In this document: positions 6,251 through 7,212 of the stretch, in pieces | Layout: each line of letters opens with the position of its first letter | Numbering within the stretch: position 1 is the stretch's first letter | NCBI GenBank assembly: GCA_903903715.1 | Contig: CAIUZX010000378.1 | Coordinates: 1 to 7,212, forward strand | Origin: an uncultured Caulobacterales bacterium | Lineage (GTDB): Bacteria > Pseudomonadota > Alphaproteobacteria > Caulobacterales > Caulobacteraceae | DNA length: 7,212 nt | Reading direction: 5' to 3' | The notes under the pieces: generated by a model | The model's input: only the letters and a program-made list of their open reading frames with translations | The model's database searches: none | What the model was told of the DNA's origin: nothing | Translations under genes and position numbers: made by a program

Positions 6251-6892
6251 GTGACTGATCTGCCCGCCGACATCCACACCGAGCAGGACGACATCGACGT
6301 CGACACCCTCGCCAATCTCGGCCCCCTGCGCCGTCTGGCGGGGATCTGGACCGGCGAAAAGGGCCTGGACATCAACCCGAACGTCGATGGCTCCGGCCAG
6401 CAGGCCTATATCGAGCGGATCGAGGCCCAGCCGTGCGACCCGCAGTCCAACGGCCCGCAGCTCTTCTACGGCCTGCGCTATCACGTTCAGGCGAGGAAGC
6501 CCGGCCTGCCGGAGACCTACCACGATCAGGTCGGCTACTGGTTGTGGGAGCCTGCGACGGGCCTCGTCCTGCACTCCCTCACCATTCCCCGCGGGCAGGC
6601 CCTGCTGGCCGCAGGTCACGCCGCCGCCGATGCGGACAGCTTTGAAGTCAAGGCGGAGCGGGGCTCCACCGAGTACGGCATCGTCTCCACCTGGTTCCTG
6701 GAGCAGGCCTTCCGCACCGACAGTTTCCGCATGAAGGTCACCTTCCATGCGGACGGGACCTGGTCCTATTTGCAGGACACGGTGCTGAGGGTCCGCGGCC
6801 GCGACGCGCCCTTCCATCACACGGATCGCAACACCCTGCGCAAGATCGCCGAGCCGACGCCCAATCCCCTTGCGCTCGCCGAGACGGGCTGA
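6251..6892 (+). CDS. Heme-binding beta-barrel protein, nitrobindin/THAP4-like (FABP-like) family
   Basis: This is a 213-residue protein with no signal peptide or membrane segment, so probably cytoplasmic. It starts at GTG 6251, with GAGG (6240-6243) seven bases upstream. LGPLRRLAGIWTGEKG (23-38) matches the family's opening strand with its G-x-W-x-G pattern. GYWLWEPATG (95-104), TIPRGQ (111-116) and WSYLQDTVL (171-179) are later barrel strands. PFHHTDRNTL (187-196) has His189 and His190 near the C-terminus, where nitrobindins place their heme-ligating His; which of the two binds is not decided. Family members bind heme b in a ten-stranded barrel and have been linked to nitric oxide or peroxynitrite chemistry. 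The variant WTGEKGLDIN departs from the GxGxYPT loop of classical nitrobindins, so a divergent subfamily is likely. It lies directly before hemN, which supports a heme-related job, although the two genes seem separately promoted. Confidence 0.85.
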   Translation: MTDLPADIHTEQDDIDVDTLANLGPLRRLAGIWTGEKGLDINPNVDGSGQQAYIERIEAQPCDPQSNGPQLFYGLRYHVQARKPGLPETYHDQVGYWLWEPATGLVLHSLTIPRGQALLAAGHAAADADSFEVKAERGSTEYGIVSTWFLEQAFRTDSFRMKVTFHADGTWSYLQDTVLRVRGRDAPFHHTDRNTLRKIAEPTPNPLALAETG

Positions 6893-6902
6893 TCCGGATC
6901 AA
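6889..6902 (+). promoter_or_regulatory. FNR/FixK-type box (anaerobox) upstream of hemN
   Basis: CTGATCCGGATCAA matches the FNR/FixK consensus TTGAT-N4-ATCAA at nine of ten defined positions. The left half overlaps the TGA stop of the heme-binding gene (6890-6892). Its centre is exactly 41.5 bases upstream of the start predicted from the -10 at 6923-6930, as in class II FNR-activated promoters. Low-oxygen induction of hemN by FNR/FixK proteins is well known in proteobacteria. Confidence 0.78.
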
Positions 6903-6922
6903 TTCTAAGGGCCGAGCAGGCC

Positions 6923-6930
6923 GCTACACT
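6923..6930 (+). promoter_or_regulatory. -10 element of the hemN promoter
   Basis: GCTACACT matches the GCTANA core of the Caulobacter housekeeping -10 (GCTANAWC). It predicts a start near G6937 and a leader of about 28 bases that contains the AAGGAG ribosome binding site at 6950-6955. No good -35 is visible, as expected where an activator bound at -41.5 replaces it. Confidence 0.55.
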
Positions 6931-6964
6931 CAGCGCGGAACCGAAGCTCAAGGAGCCGTCCGCC

Positions 6965-7212
6965 GTGAACGCACCCGTCTCAGCCCCCATCGCCGTTCAG
7001 GCCTTTGACGCACAGGCTGTCCTCGCCCGCGCCGCGCGGGCGCCGCGCTATACGAGCTATCCGACCGCCAACCACTTCTCCGCCGCGGTGGGCGCAGAGC
7101 TTTACGACACATGGCTCGCCGCTCTGCCGGAAGAGGCGTCCCTTTCCCTCTATCTGCACGTGCCGTTCTGCGACCAGATGTGCTGGTACTGCGCCTGTAC
7201 GACCAAGGCGAC
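6965..7212 (+). CDS. hemN: Oxygen-independent coproporphyrinogen III dehydrogenase HemN (5' part; runs off the window)
   Basis: The first 82 codons are present; the rest lies beyond the window. GTG 6965 is the start, with a strong AAGGAG (6950-6955) nine bases upstream. This frame is open to the window edge. RYTSYPTANHFS (28-39) is the conserved N-terminal motif of HemN. YLHVPFC (63-69) leads into the radical-SAM cluster motif Cys69-x3-Cys73-x2-Cys76, followed by Ala77-Cys78. The fourth Cys, two residues after the third, is characteristic of true HemN, though the usual CGC is CAC here. HemN is a cytoplasmic radical SAM enzyme with a 4Fe-4S cluster. It decarboxylates coproporphyrinogen III to protoporphyrinogen IX without oxygen. 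The FNR/FixK box upstream agrees with induction at low oxygen. A HemW-type paralogue is less likely because of the RYTSYPTA motif and the fourth Cys. Confidence 0.92.
   Translation, partial: MNAPVSAPIAVQAFDAQAVLARAARAPRYTSYPTANHFSAAVGAELYDTWLAALPEEASLSLYLHVPFCDQMCWYCACTTKA

Noticed and set aside
6086..6820. Minus-strand frame opposite the heme-binding gene (244 codons)
   Set aside because: Shadow of the nitrobindin-like gene; it bridges two unrelated plus-strand genes and ends in Arg/Pro-rich low complexity.

Overview
The window looks like a high-GC alphaproteobacterial chromosome segment, most likely Caulobacterales (Brevundimonas/Caulobacter-like). I infer this from strongly GC-biased third codon positions, Caulobacter-type promoter elements, an FNR/FixK box in front of a HemN-type gene, and the style of the secreted S8-like and sulfatase proteins. 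No database search was possible, so the genus is an inference. I see no mobile element, CRISPR array, tRNA or rRNA.

Layout: positions 1-235 are a non-coding leader with two hairpins. Positions 236-3145 (+) encode a 969-residue exported protein. It has short aromatic FWG repeats at the N-terminus, a subtilisin-like (S8) fold in the middle and a C-terminal outer-membrane beta-barrel. All three catalytic positions of the S8 fold appear substituted (Asp to Ala, His to Gln, Ser to Gly), so it reads as a surface-displayed pseudoprotease. Its stop codon meets that of a convergent gene at a small shared hairpin. That gene, 3165-4820 (-), is a membrane-anchored Cys-type sulfatase. A 181-base divergent intergenic region (4821-5001) separates it from 5002-6180 (+), an exported serine beta-lactamase-fold hydrolase resembling 6-aminohexanoate-dimer hydrolase/EstB-type enzymes. 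The intergenic region holds overlapping promoter candidates in both directions, including a sigma-54-like -24/-12 element, and a perfect 10-bp palindrome between two 11-bp direct repeats.

The right end turns to heme. Positions 6251-6892 (+) encode a nitrobindin/THAP4-like heme-binding beta-barrel protein. From 6965 to the window edge is the 5' end of hemN, the oxygen-independent coproporphyrinogen III dehydrogenase. A near-consensus FNR/FixK box overlaps the stop codon of the heme-binding gene. It sits at exactly -41.5 relative to the start predicted from a GCTACA-type -10, the arrangement of a class II FNR-activated promoter.

Together: an envelope/periplasm block (S8-like surface protein, sulfatase, serine hydrolase) lies beside a heme block with oxygen control. 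The sulfatase and serine hydrolase may share regulation through their common intergenic region. The S8-like gene is a separate unit. The most unusual item is the complete loss of the S8 catalytic triad in an otherwise intact long reading frame.
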